NCBI RefSeq assembly: GCF_035582795.1
Contig: NC_134368.1
Location: forward strand, 36,764,501 to 36,828,500
Reading direction: 5' to 3'
DNA from: Mycteria americana
Taxonomy: Eukaryota > Chordata > Aves > Ciconiiformes > Ciconiidae
DNA: 64,000 nucleotides
Of this stretch, positions 25,812-58,375 are shown piece by piece. The first letter of the stretch is position 1; each line of letters starts with the position of its first letter. The notes under the pieces are model-generated. The model was not told where the DNA came from. It did no database searches and was given only the letters and a program-made list of their open reading frames with translations. The position numbers and the translations under genes were made by a program.

Positions 25812-27290
25812 ACAGACTCACAAAATCACAGAACCACAGAATCACAGAATCGTATAGGTTGGAAAAGACCTTTAAGATCATCAAGTCCAGCCATTAACCT
25901 AGCACTGCCAAGTCCACCACTACACCATGTCCCTAAGCACCTCATCCAAACGTCCTTTAAATACCTCCAGGGATGGCGACTCAACCACTTCCCTGGGCAG
26001 CCTGTTCCAATGCTTGATAACCCCTTCAGTGAAGAAAAATTTCCTAATATCCAGTCTAAACCTCCCTTGGCGCAACTTGAGGCCATTTCCTCTTGTCCTA
26101 TCACTTGTTACCTGGGAGAAGAGACCGACCCCCACCTCTCTACAACCTCCTTTCAGGTAGTTGTAGAGAGTGATAAGGTCTCCCCCCAGCCTCCTTTTCT
26201 CCAGGCTAAACAACCCCAGTTCCCTCAGCCGCTGCTCATCAGAATTCTGCTCCAGACCCTTCACCAGCTTCGTTGCCCTTCTCTGGACACGCTCCAGCTC
26301 CTCAATGTCCCTCTTGTAGTGGGGGGCCCAAAACTGAACACAGGATTCGAGGTGCGGCCTCACCAGTGCCGAGTACAGGGGCACGATCACTTCCCTACTC
26401 CTGCTGGCCACACTATTTCTGATAGAAGCCAGGATGTCATTGGCTTTCTTGGCCACCTGGGCACACTGCTGGCTCATATTCAGCTGGCTGTCAACCAACA
26501 CCCCCAGGTCCTTTTCCACCTGGCAGCTTTCCAGCCACTCTTCCCCAAGCCTGTAGCATTGCATGGGGTTGCTGTGGCCCAAGTGCAGGACCTTGCACTT
26601 GGCCTTGTTAAACTTCATACAATTGACCTCGGCCCATCCATCCAGCCTGTCCAGGTCCCTCTGCAGAGCCTTCCTACCCTCAAGCAGATCAACACTCCCA
26701 CAGAACTTGGTGTCATCTGCAAACTTACTGAGGGTGCACTCGATCCCTTCGTCCAGATCATTGATAAAGATGTTAAACAGAACTGGCCCCAACACAGAGC
26801 CCTGGGGAACACCACTTGTGACCGGCCGCCAACTGGAGTAAACTCCATTCACCACCACTCTTTGGGCCCGGCCATCCAGCCAGTTCTTTACCCAGAGAAG
26901 AGTACACCCGTCCAAGCCATGAGCAGCCAGTTTCTCCAGGAGAATGCTGTGGGAAACCGTGTCAAAGGCTTTACTGAAGTCTAGATAGACAACATCCACA
27001 GCCTTCCCCTCATCCACTAGGCGGGTCACCTTGTCGTAGAAGGACATCAGGTTGGTCAAGCAGGACCTGCCTTTCCTGAACCCATGCTGGCTGGGCTTGA
27101 TCCCTTGGTTATTCTCTACATGCCGTGTGATAGCACTCGGGATGATCTGCTCCGTCAGCTTCCCCGGCACCGAGGTCAGGCTGACAGGCCTGTAGTTCCC
27201 CGGGTCCTCCTTCCAGCCCTTCTTGAAGATGGGCGTCACATTAGCTAATCTCCAGTCAGCAGGGACCTCCCCAGTTAGCCAGGAAATTTG
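25812..27290 (-). mobile_element. CR1 LINE, 5'-truncated, with long reverse-transcriptase frame
   Basis: A minus-strand open frame from about 27317 to 25920 (465 codons) covers the CR1 reverse transcriptase. It has the fingers-palm motif [29 protein letters not shown] and the catalytic FADD, then the family C-terminal region with RVQRRATKL and LFSLEKRRL. The 3' end carries the CR1 tail with short ATTCTGTG-type repeats at about 25812-25860. The endonuclease half is missing through 5' truncation, so it cannot move by itself. It ends about 0.9 kb upstream of the CYP4V2 start, in the same orientation. The long uninterrupted frame suggests a young copy. Confidence 0.93.
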
Positions 27291-29894
27291 CAAAACTTCA
27301 CCCCCTGAACATACCACAGAAGCTTCTTATAGCCATGGTCATGTTTCTCCTGTTTGTTTTGTACCAAAATTGACTGCACTGACTGCGCCGGCATTTTTAG
27401 TAAACCAACAAACAGCATAAACAAAGCAACTAAGATAAGAAACACAAATAGAGAAAGCTCAGAACATCAGAAGCTAAGGAAGGGCTGATGACCCTTGGCA
27501 GCAGAGGGGAGTAAATTTTGGCACTTTGTTCCTGCAGTCTCCCAGCAAACACTTCATCATAAATGCCGACTGTTGCATTCTTCTGCACAGTAAACAGCTG
27601 GAAATGAACTTTGCTACTCTTGCTGTTATTTGTAACTGTTTGCGACAGGAAGTAGCAGATACACACCCTATCTTGCAAACACAAAAGGCAAGCTACCTAA
27701 CCATATTTTCTTCAGGTGACATCCCAGGAAGGAAGCAAGTGTGCAGGATTAAGAGGCTCACCTTTTGTCTTTGTAATATGGAGATTACAAGGGTAATTAT
27801 GCTCTCTTCTTTATAAAAAAAACCTTGCAGTTTGTTGCCTTCATGGAGTCAATAATTAGATGAAGTGGTTAATCGTGATTCTGAGTCAAAATCTGTGTTT
27901 CTAACTGCTGATAACTCCTTCTGCAGGAAGAAACTGAAAAACAGTGGAACAGCAGGGACAGGATGAAAAGCCACAGGGAAAGCAGTAGGGAACACAGCAG
28001 AATGAACATTGCAAAATCCTGCCAGCAGCTGACAATGGTGATGCTGCTACTAACAAAAGGCAGCAGCTACACTGGAAGGAGATGTAAAAGATATACCCAA
28101 GAAAGAAGGCATCTCTGAGGCCTGGCATCTCTGGCATCTCTGGCATCTCTGAGGCCTAATTATGTCATCAAGATTTGCAACCATTACGAACCTTTATGTT
28201 TCAAAGGAGGATGTCCTGTACGAGAGGCACACATCTATCATTAGATTTTCCTACCAGATTGAGTTTAGCACTCCTTTTTCACCTGGAGAGCTATTTGCTC
28301 AGTGTTGGGTTTCAGCAGGCACTTTACTGGTCAGTGAATCTTTGCTTTCATAATGCAGTACAAATCTGCTTTTACTCAGCCTCACACCTAAGTGGAAGCC
28401 TATCTGCCATGCTGACAGAAGGCACACATCCTGTCAGGCAGCTATGTCAGCCCACAAGCACAATGGTAACGCAGGCTTCTGCTGGTCCCTAGAATGCAGG
28501 TCTGGATTCTTCGATAAGAAAATCGATAAAATCATTGTTACCAACAAGAAAAACAAAAACCCAAAGCAAAGCAAGGCTAAAATGGAACTGATTTGACAGA
28601 AGGACAAAAGAGAAGTACACAACACATTCTGAAAAACTGTGGTATGCTCTTCGCATTAGTCCTTTGCTCCTGCCAAGACATACCTGATGTTTTTGCCATC
28701 CCTTGCAAAGCACACAGCATCCACAGTAAGCAAGATTAACTGGTTGCTAACTTAGCAATCACTACAATTCATTTGCAATTAGGAAGAGTTTCCCTATTTC
28801 TCAACATACACGATTACAACATGATTAAACTTTCTACTTAAAGTTACTCACACTGAAGAAAAAAAAAAAAGTCAATTTGTAGTGCACAACAACCATTACC
28901 TGCACAAAGAAAAGATACCACAGCATGTCTCCATTTGAAAAGATGCAGTCAGTGCTGAACAGCTCAGAGATCTCCCCCATCCCAAAACCCCAGGCTTTGA
29001 AGCCCAAAGCTTGACAAAGACTTCAGCTTCAAATCCTTCTGTAGGTTATCTTTCCTCACACAGGTAAAGGAGATTAACAGCATTTGAGAGACAGAGACCA
29101 CAGCTATGTTTTTCAGAGACAGATTGATTGCTGTGATGCTCACCTCGATCAAGCATACCTTGCTATGGTTTCTGCAACCCGGTGTTGACTGTACAGCAAC
29201 AACTGCTCTGTTCTGTAGCCATTATTTGGGACTCCTTCACAACAGGAAGTTTTGTGTGAACGAATTATCCCCAACAGAATACAAAAGTTTGCCTCCTATC
29301 TAAGACAACAAAATCTTTCATGCCAGGACAATAACACGCCTTGCAACAAAGCAGGTTGCAGCTTGGGCCACCACCCATCCCCCAGAACACAGCCTACTGT
29401 TGTGAAGCAATTCTGATAACGTACCAGTGATGTTGTCATAACTAATAGATGTTAATACTAAGTAGCTACCAAAGCATCACACCTACGCTTATTCATCTAT
29501 GTGGCAAGGAAAAAGCATATTCCCCGAGTTGGATGGCCACAACTCGCCCCAAGGTCACGGGTGGAGATTCTGCCCGTTGCTCCATGGTTTGGCTAGATCC
29601 TACAGGGTCTCCTCCTTGCTAAATTCCAGCAAGTTGAAAGAAGCATCTAGCAGCGTGCTACACATTGCACGAAGCAAGCCAGAGGTCACGGAGCACAAAT
29701 GAAAAGGTCAGTTTAAGATCTGGAAGAACTTGTGATGGCAGGTCACAGAAACACACAAGACTGCAAATCTGCCCACCCGCACTCTTGCAACATGGAAGAT
29801 GTGGTGTCTGACATTTGCTCTAGGAAATGAATTCACTGTCCGCATTTGGTGTGCATGCATATACACAGTGATAGATGAACAGCCTGTTCGAAGC
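27291..29894. other. Intergenic region between FAM149A and CYP4V2, left part
   Basis: A/T-rich, without a recognisable exon; it holds the small TCTGGCATC minisatellite. Confidence 0.45.
28108..28160. repeat. Small minisatellite of TCTGGCATC
   Basis: Three tandem 9-base units, framed by two copies of TCTGAGGCCT. It lies upstream of CYP4V2. Confidence 0.7.
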
Positions 29895-30529
29895 TGTGGT
29901 GGGTTAGCCTTGGCCAGCAGCCAGACACCCACCCATTTGCTCATTCACTCCCCTTTCTCAACAGGGCAGGGAGAGAAAACAGGATAAAAAAGCTCAGGGT
30001 CAAGATAAAGACTGGGAGATTGCTTGCTAGTTACCATCATGGGCAAAACAGACTCAACTCGGGGAAATTTAGTTTAATTTCTTGCCAATTAAAAACAGAG
30101 AGTTGGGAAGTGAGAAACAAAGACAAAAAAGTTCCTCTCTGCCACTCCCTACTTTTCTCCTGCTCCAGCATGGGTCCCCTCCATGGGCTGCAGCTCTTGA
30201 GGATAAACCTGCTCCAGCGTGGTTTCTCCATGGGCTGCTGGGGAACCCCCGCTCTGGTGCCTGGAGCGCCAACTCCTCCTCCTTCGCTGACCTTAGCGTT
30301 TGCACTGCTGTTTCACTCTCTCTCTTTTCCCCCTCCTGTCTTTTTTTGTACCCTTTCTTAAATGCATTTTCGCAGAGGCGCCACCAGCTTGGCTGCTGGG
30401 CTCAGCTATGTCCTGCAGTGGGTCCATTATGGAGCCGGCAGGAACCAGCTGTGTTCTCTTCTCTGACCTCTTCTCACAGAGGCCACCCCAGCAGCACCCC
30501 CGCTGCCAACACCTTGACACCTACACCCA
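29895..30529. mobile_element. Solo LTR of a second avian family
   Basis: Starts TGTGGTGGGTTAG and carries the repeated CTCCAGCRTGG / CCATGGGCTGC phrases typical of a widespread avian endogenous-retrovirus LTR, ending near CTACACCCA. No clear target-site duplication was seen, so the right edge is approximate. It lies between FAM149A and CYP4V2, just beside the younger CYP4V2 fragment. Confidence 0.7.
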
Positions 30530-30674
30530 GCTGAAAAGTCTACCATTAAACCATTGCAAGACTGAAGGGGAAAGTGGGGGTGAAATTTCCTCCACATCAC
30601 CCCCTAGTAAGTCCAGAGATGTCAGCTACAAAGGGATGGATACACGCAAACTATCAACAACATTAAATATCTGG

Positions 30675-31430
30675 AAAGCATACAGGTGCCTTCCCTTACA
30701 ATTTTCAGGGAAGAATTGCTCAAGCCTGGACTCCTCCGGGGAAGATCTCAGGGTCTCTGTGCAGGGCATAAGTTATGACTAGAATATGTGTGCCTTTTGG
30801 TACTTGATATCCTCCTGAGGAGAAAAGGGAAAGGGAAGAGAAGGATTAAAACAACAGCAAATAAGTGACTTCCTATAAACTGCTTCACAGTAAAAAAGAG
30901 AAAAACCCCACCCTTTACTTGGGAAACCTTCTCAGTACTCTCTCCTGCAGACCTTCCAGCATTCATCCCAATCACCTCTAGCTATTTAAAGCTCCAGAAT
31001 GGCCACAAGACAAGTTCCTACCTCCACTTCTTCAACCCTGAGAAAGGAGAAATGGAAAACGTACCAAACACCTCATCCAGTTCTCTGTGAACCTTCTTCT
31101 TCTGGGCTTCAGGATTACATCCAAGTACAGGGCCCAGTTCATAGCAGCTGCTGTTGTATCATGGCCCTAGAGGTCCAGATGTACAAAGACATTCACCTCA
31201 ACACCATTCCTGTGCACAAGTAGGCTTTGTAAATACTTAGGTGTGCAGGTAGTATGGAAAGTGAGACTTATTAGTCCCATGACCACAAGAAAAACAAAAA
31301 TCAAGAGTGAAGAACTCTATCCAACATGCTGATTATCAGAATGTAAGATAACCCATGATTCTGTCAGGTGCCCGAAAACTGACCGAAAGGGAAAAGTGTT
31401 GAAATACTTCTGGAGCCAGCAAACATCCCT
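30675..31430 (-). pseudogene. CYP4V2 partial duplicate, exon 8 to exon 10 region with introns
   Basis: Matches 12050-13225 of the living gene in the same orientation, including intron sequence, so this is a DNA duplication and not a retrocopy. It starts inside exon 10 (about 30678-30816), so the haem-binding loop is absent. A deletion corresponding to about 12316-12690 removes exon 9 entirely. Exon 8 follows at about 31066-31170 and then intron 7 to about 31430. Breaks seen: a 5-bp loss in exon 10 near the PEEF stretch, and a 4-bp loss plus a 3-bp gain in exon 8. Identity outside the gaps is high by eye, so the copy is fairly young. It lies between the two genes, upstream of the CYP4V2 promoter, and cannot make a P450. 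Confidence 0.88.
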
Positions 31431-33122
31431 CTTCCCTCTCCTCTGCCACCTGAGAGCGTTCCGTTGCTGCTCTAGTACTTAGCAGATCTTTCCTTTCCTT
31501 TCAAGCTGCAGAAGCAGATGCTTGTCACTCTGCTCTTCTCTCCATTCAGAAATCCCGTGACTGAGCTCCGTCGCTTCGCAGAGGTCAGCAATCTTCCCTC
31601 TTTCACAAAGTGCCGGATGATGAACACTCTTCACTGTGTGGTTCCCGCTTCTGCCGTTACAGAACCAAACCAGCGCATATTCATCTTTTCATTTAGTCCA
31701 CAGTGTAAGATCTGGGTTGCCATGAAGTGCCACAAGATGGGAAGGGACACATTTTGCCACCATTTCTCTGCATTCTTGTCAATGTCTATATAGTACAGGA
31801 GGGAGCACCCACGAGAGCAAAAGTATATTTTGGACACACCGCTGAAGAAGACTTAAATGTGAATTTTGAACGTTATGTCATCTTTGACCTGAGATTTCTG
31901 AAAAAAAATGCATCAAATTGACCTGCAACTGTATGAACTGGACGTGCAACTCCAAAGCAAAAGCATTGTGCTTTCTCAGATAACTGTACCATAATATCAC
32001 CAGTGAGTAAACTTAGTGTAGCCAAAGGAGAAAAATACTAAGCCAGGAAATAATTTAAAAATGCTTTCATTTACTAAAAAGAATGCAGTGCTTGATGACC
32101 ATTTACAAAAACCAGAAGTCTGATTAACAGTACAGATATAAAATATACATTACAAATGCTTTGCCTTGGATTACCAATCCTTGAACATTCGTAAAAAGAA
32201 GTGAGGAGAACTGGTATTAGTTCCCAAGTAGAATAAACTGATTCTATTCTTAACTGCACAATTTTTTTCCTCCTCCCTTTCCCCTTCAACAGCTCTTCAA
32301 CCACATCTACTTAAACTGCTGGCTCTCTGATGGAAGGAGGAATCCCTGACTGCAAACGCACACAGTACTAATAGCCAGGGACCTGATCAGGGCTGTGATC
32401 TCTGGGCAGAATGCAATCCCAATCGCCTCTTTGACCTTCCCATTTGGGCCTACACAAAGAGGTATGAAGTAATGTTTTCATCAGTTAAGTACATATTTTC
32501 ATGTTAAAACTTTGAAGGCTTGGATATTTCAAAATATGATTAATTTGTACAGTAACAGGCAATATTTTATAAGAAATCTCAAGAAGTGGGAACGGTCTTA
32601 CCAAGTTGTTAGCATGCAGGTTCAATTGCTCAGCAACCATAAACTTATTTGGCCTGGCAGGGAAAACATTGCTTCCTGTAAACAAAGTTTATCCCAGAAG
32701 TTCCCATAGTTACTGATTATTAGAACAGCGTAAGTAGACAAAATTAATGAATTCCATGTGAAAAGAATTAAAGGAAGAAGAAAAAGTAGGGACAGACAAT
32801 ATTTACAAGAGAGCAACTACAATAACCAGACAGACTGAAAAACTGAGAAATGTTAAAACAGCAGTTAAAGAGGAGATACCACAAACTCCTGTTTAAAAGT
32901 ATAAATTTTATATATGACTGAGGTTTGGATAGACTAGAACATCTTTAACACTGAGGAAACATGAAAAAGTGGGAACAGGACATCATGGCCTAAACATAAC
33001 TTACTTGCTTCTATAGGTAGAATAACAATTCCCTAAGGAAAGACGGAAAAAGGAGGAATGCCTGAGAAGAAAGTGCAGCAGCAGCCATCTTGACTCTGCA
33101 AACAGGACAGACACCTCAACCA
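31431..33122. other. Intergenic region between the CYP4V2 fragment and FAM149A
   Basis: The stretch 31518-31930 is less A/T-rich and open in + frame for 91 codons, with a second open frame on the minus strand (31631-31837). Neither protein is recognised. It may be an old transposon. The rest to 33122 shows nothing. Confidence 0.4.
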
Positions 33123-33128
33123 TTTATT
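33123..33128 (-). promoter_or_regulatory. Possible FAM149A polyadenylation signal (AATAAA)
   Basis: An AATAAA on the minus strand about 200 bp past the FAM149A stop, the first clear hexamer in the 3' direction. Confidence 0.4.
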
Positions 33129-33326
33129 TCATTTTGCTCTAATTTTTAATCTAACCTCTGGTCAGACAACTTTAAAAGAAGGCAATGCAGGCATCCTGAG
33201 GATTGCAAGGCTCAGCAGAAACCCGCATACTGCACGTGTTCTTTGTTACACAAGATACTAGCTGGCAAATTTAGCACTTTAGTCTTCCATTCAGTGCAGG
33301 GAGTTTCAGTTTCTTCCTAAGCTGGG

Positions 33327-53941
<20,615 letters not shown>

Positions 53942-54060
53942 CGCCCCGCGGGCGGGCAGTGCCCGGGTGGCTCTGCAGCGGTGCCCCCACGCCCCGGGGC
54001 AAGGGCTGGGGCCCCCCAGGGCTCCCGACCCAAAAGGGCGCCCGCAAAATTAAGCCTCAG

Positions 54061-57000
54061 CCTGAAGGGGAGGGGTGCACATCTCCCCCACCTCTCGCCT
54101 CTGAACACACAGCCAAAAAAGGCCCGTTTAGGGCTCTTCTGCCCAGAGAGGGTTTCCCTCGCCTTTATAGATGATAAAAAAGTTATGCGGTGCTGGACAA
54201 CTGATTAAGAGTTTTCCGTGTTAATTAATTGAGTTCTCCTCCAAACTATCCCTGCGCAAATCACCCATCTCCCGGAGCACGGGTGACAGGGCAGAGTATA
54301 GGCTGTCAGCTGCAGATTTACACTAGACCATTCATCTCTAGCTCCAGGATACAAATTCTGGTGTCTACGTATTTTGCCAAAAGCCTCTCAGAGGAGGAAG
54401 TACATCTGCTCATAAGCAAGAAGAAAATAAGTATTCTTAGTAGAAAAGAAGAAGAAAGGCAACATTAAAAATGCTGAAAATTAAGACTGAAAAAGTATGG
54501 TGCATGAAACCTCTTGCTACAGGAAAACAACCAGCAGCATTCATATGATATTTAAAGTTTCATAGCCAAAAAAAAATACTACATGGTAAGAAAGGTGTAT
54601 GGAAAACAACTATGCATTTTTCCTCCAATATTTAAAGAATTCTTGCCAAACATAGCTCTAAAAAAAAGTTCCACATTCTTCTGATCCAGTAAAACACTAA
54701 GAAAGATTTTACTTTTACATGTGTTGTAACAACTCTCCTTGTCTTTAGCCATCATTCTTCTGTAAGAGTAGGTTTGTCTGAAATCTCAAACACACACAGA
54801 AAAAAGCATAATTCTTTGTCAAGCTACCCATACCCAACAAGCAGCTTGAAGATGTAGAATAGCAAGCTATGCCCAGGCTAAGAAAACACAATTTTAACTC
54901 TAAATCACTGCACATATATATGTTCGTGGAATGCAACTTTTACAAACAGAACACTGTAAATCTCCCAAGAACTACAACTACTCTTCCAAGTATATTTAGA
55001 ACATGAAGCAAATTATTTCTCTGAAACCTTCTGAAGATTTCCCATATCTTACTTCAAACTGTGTATCCTGAAACCCTGTTCTGAGCTAAAGGAACTGAAT
55101 GCTGTAATGCTATGCAGGCTTTAAAGGGATTTTGCTATCATCTAGCTTTTGGTCACTTCTGTCCTAAAGACCTACCCACACACGTACAAAAATAGTCTTT
55201 AAGAGTATTTTCCTATCTTTTTTCTATTTTCTAATCTGCTAGAACAAATTAGAAGAAAGGCAACACAGTGCCTAACAAAGGGCCAAGACCACGCAGCCCT
55301 ACATAAAGCCCAAGCAGGCAAGCTTTGCAGCAGAGATTTACACTATCAGTCCAGGGACAACGCGTATTCTTGTTCACAATGCAAGTAGCAGAGGATGGCA
55401 AGCAAAAATGCAGATAGAAAGTTATCAATCACTTATTTTTTTAATCCTTGTGTCGAGGGTAACGAGTATGGACGTTACATGACTAATTATCCTACAAAAT
55501 CAGTACCACAAGGAAGACCGACATCCACAGCCATTGGCTGTGCCCCTGCTGACTGCTGTGGTCACCTCAGCTTCCTCCCCCTTCAATATGCTTTACAACT
55601 TACACTTCAAAACATTAAAAAAAAAAAAAAAAAAAAAAAAGGCATTTCCACAGCAGCAGCACTCCAGTTTTGTGTTACCTCCCGAAGCACAAAACACTGA
55701 AGGCAGCACTGGCTGTTACTTCAGCTCGACAAAAGGTATCAGAAGGGGAACACGTTAGCACAAACACAGCAGTAGGATGGCCTTTTCTAGCCGAAAAAGT
55801 GAAAAGAAGCACATCCACAGCACAGACAACTGAAAGCAAAAGGAAGAAAGAAACCCTGTGATCTTTTCCCTACATCCCCAAAGCTTGTGGGACAGCCATT
55901 TCCAATAACAGTTTATTAATAAATAGGCACAAAACATAACCATGAAGTGTGTTTAAACTGGTTCTACTGCATGTAATTTGTTTCCTCTAAAAACAACATT
56001 CACAGCACAGAGCCAATGCACAAAAATAATGCTATACTAGGCTGAATTAACCTCAATCAAACTGTTGGGCTTGCTGTTTATTTCAGACTGCTCTAAGTCA
56101 CTACATTTCCTTACAGGAGAGAAAATAATAGTCTCAAATAAAACCGTGTCAAAACAAAGGAAAATACAAGGCTGCTCGCGAGTTTGAATGATGTGAAAAA
56201 ACAACTTGGCTGAAATAGAGCAAAGTAAGAACACAAAACAGTAAGAGAGAAGGCCTGAGTAAATGAAGCAGCTTGTGTCTTCAGTCAAATGTTAAGATCT
56301 TTGTTTTGTATTTGTTTATTGTAGAGGGGCATGGCGAGGGTAGAGCCTCACGGGCAATAAAACAGTCTTCAATTTGGTCCATCTTACATTTATATATTCA
56401 TTGCAAGACATGCAAGAAACATTTGATTTTTCTCCCCTCTTTCCTGAAGCAACACACAAAATTTGTATAGTTACATAGATCAAAAAGGGATAAATATAAT
56501 AAGCCAGCTAAGCACAGAAGTTTCACAGTTGCATTTAAAGGTCAAATTGTGCTCCAGAAGCGTTTACACCATCAACCTCAGAATGCTATACAGAGGTAAG
56601 AGAGACCTTGGGTCTACATTAAGAAGAAAAGAAGGGGGCATCAGATACAAGGAAAAATAGACTAAACAAGAAGAAAAAGTGAGTCTGTAGGGACAAAAAG
56701 CTTACATTAAAAAAAAAAAATTAGAACTTTAGGTTTCCTTTCCCATTATAAGTCAGGAAAAACATGTCCCATCACACATGAAGGGCTTGATATGAAGGCA
56801 TAACAGAAATTTAAAAGATAAGTTCCAGGCTTAGGAGAACACAAATGCAAGAGAAATTATGAATATGGAGGGAGAAATGTTTTGAGCCTAATTGAAAAAA
56901 AAAAGGAAGATGAGGATATGAAGGAAGAGACCTAACATAAGATGCACACACCATTACTTTGCATGTGGTTTTAAAGACAAAGAGCTGGAAGGTGGTACGT

Positions 57001-57444
57001 GAGGTCAGAGTTCTGCAGGGGGATAGGATGTATGATGTCAACGGTAGCAGGTTATTTTCACAGCTAATTTGAAACATAATTAAAAAGGATGAAAATCAGA
57101 AATGCTAGATAGAAAGGTGTCCTCCAAAGTCAGGAAGAAAAGTTGAAATGGAAATAGACAACAGACTTTGAAAGCCCTCCCCTTTCTGCCCCACAAGCCC
57201 TGCAGTGGGGCATCCTTCAAGTGTTGCATGCAACTGACCTCATGTCTCCCCTCTAAAAAGAAGAGGACGTAAAACATCTCATGTTTTGCACAGGTTTACC
57301 TCATGTTTTACAAATTTTGGCCTTGAAACATAGGTTTTAGCCTTGGGAGCTCCTTCCACCCCCTCTATGAACTCAAATGCACATATAAAACTCTTTATTT
57401 TGGTCACTACTAGCTGTAATAGTTACCCAAGTAATGCAAGAGCA
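54061..57444. other. Upstream flank of FAM149A
   Basis: No gene or named repeat was seen beyond the CpG island, apart from the poly-A run at 55.6 kb. Confidence 0.45.
55618..55641. repeat. Poly-A run
   Basis: An uninterrupted run of over 20 A, possibly the tail of an unrecognised retroposed element; no flanking duplication was identified. Confidence 0.7.
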
Positions 57445-58375
57445 TAAGAAATGTCCTACTGGATCAAAACGATACTCCATTTACTCCAATATTTGGTGTG
57501 ACAGCAGCAGCAGGACATACTATTTAAGGAAAGCATATAAATCTGGCCATCATCCTTCTCCAGCAGTATACACTATCATGGGTTAACAGATGTTAAAAAA
57601 GTACATCCCTGCCCAGTCCTTTCACATCCTTTTAGGACTTCTTGTCCATCATTCTCCTGAAAACGTTTCTGAATCTGCTGATACTCTTTGCCTCTACAAC
57701 ATCCTGTTGCAACAAATTCCAGAAATTACTGCCCATTCTGTAAAAAACCAAACCAACCAACCAACAAACAACCCCCCTCCCCCCAAAGTGTATCTTTTCT
57801 CCTAAATTGATCTGACTAATCTACTAGCTTTCCATGCATGCCCTCAAATTCTAGTATTGCAGCATCTCATGAGTAACAGGTTCTCGTCCTGGTTGTCCAT
57901 CACACTACATCCACAGTTCTGTAAGCATCACATCTGTAGCAACCACATCCTGAGCCTTCTCCTCTCAAAACTGGCGAGTTTGACTTCATAATCTCTCTTC
58001 TGAAGGCAGGTAGTTATTCCTCCCCAACACATCCCAGCTGCCTGTCTTTAGATGTGAAACCAGAACTGCACGCAGCCCACAAGATGTAGTACGCTGCAGT
58101 GAAATGGTGCTTTCCACTCTGTGCCTGGTGAGGGACAAGATTTTATTGCTTTTTCTGGATACCACTGTACACAGAGGCAATCATTCACAGAACTATCAAA
58201 GACACTGCCAAGATCTCATTCCTGAGTCATAACTGCTAGTTTTGAGGTCAGCATTATGTAAGGTAGGTTTTGATTATTATTCCCCTAAATACATTCTTTT
58301 CGTTTATCCACACTTAAGCTCATCTCCTGCCTTTTCCTACATTCGCTCAATGTAAGTACTGAGACCAAGAGTTAG
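57445..58375 (-). mobile_element. Ancient CR1 relic of the sauropsid type
   Basis: About 0.9 kb of + strand resembles the reverse complement of an old reptile/bird CR1: AAGAAATGTCCTACTGGATC near 57448, CAACATCCTGTTGCAACAAA near 57699, CCAGAACTGCACGCAGCCCA near 58059, and AACTATCAAAGACACTGCCA near 58191. All frames are broken. It is much older than the other CR1 copies here. Confidence 0.68.

Noticed and set aside
25746-26984. 412-codon plus-strand open frame
   Set aside because: Antisense shadow of the CR1 reverse-transcriptase frame.
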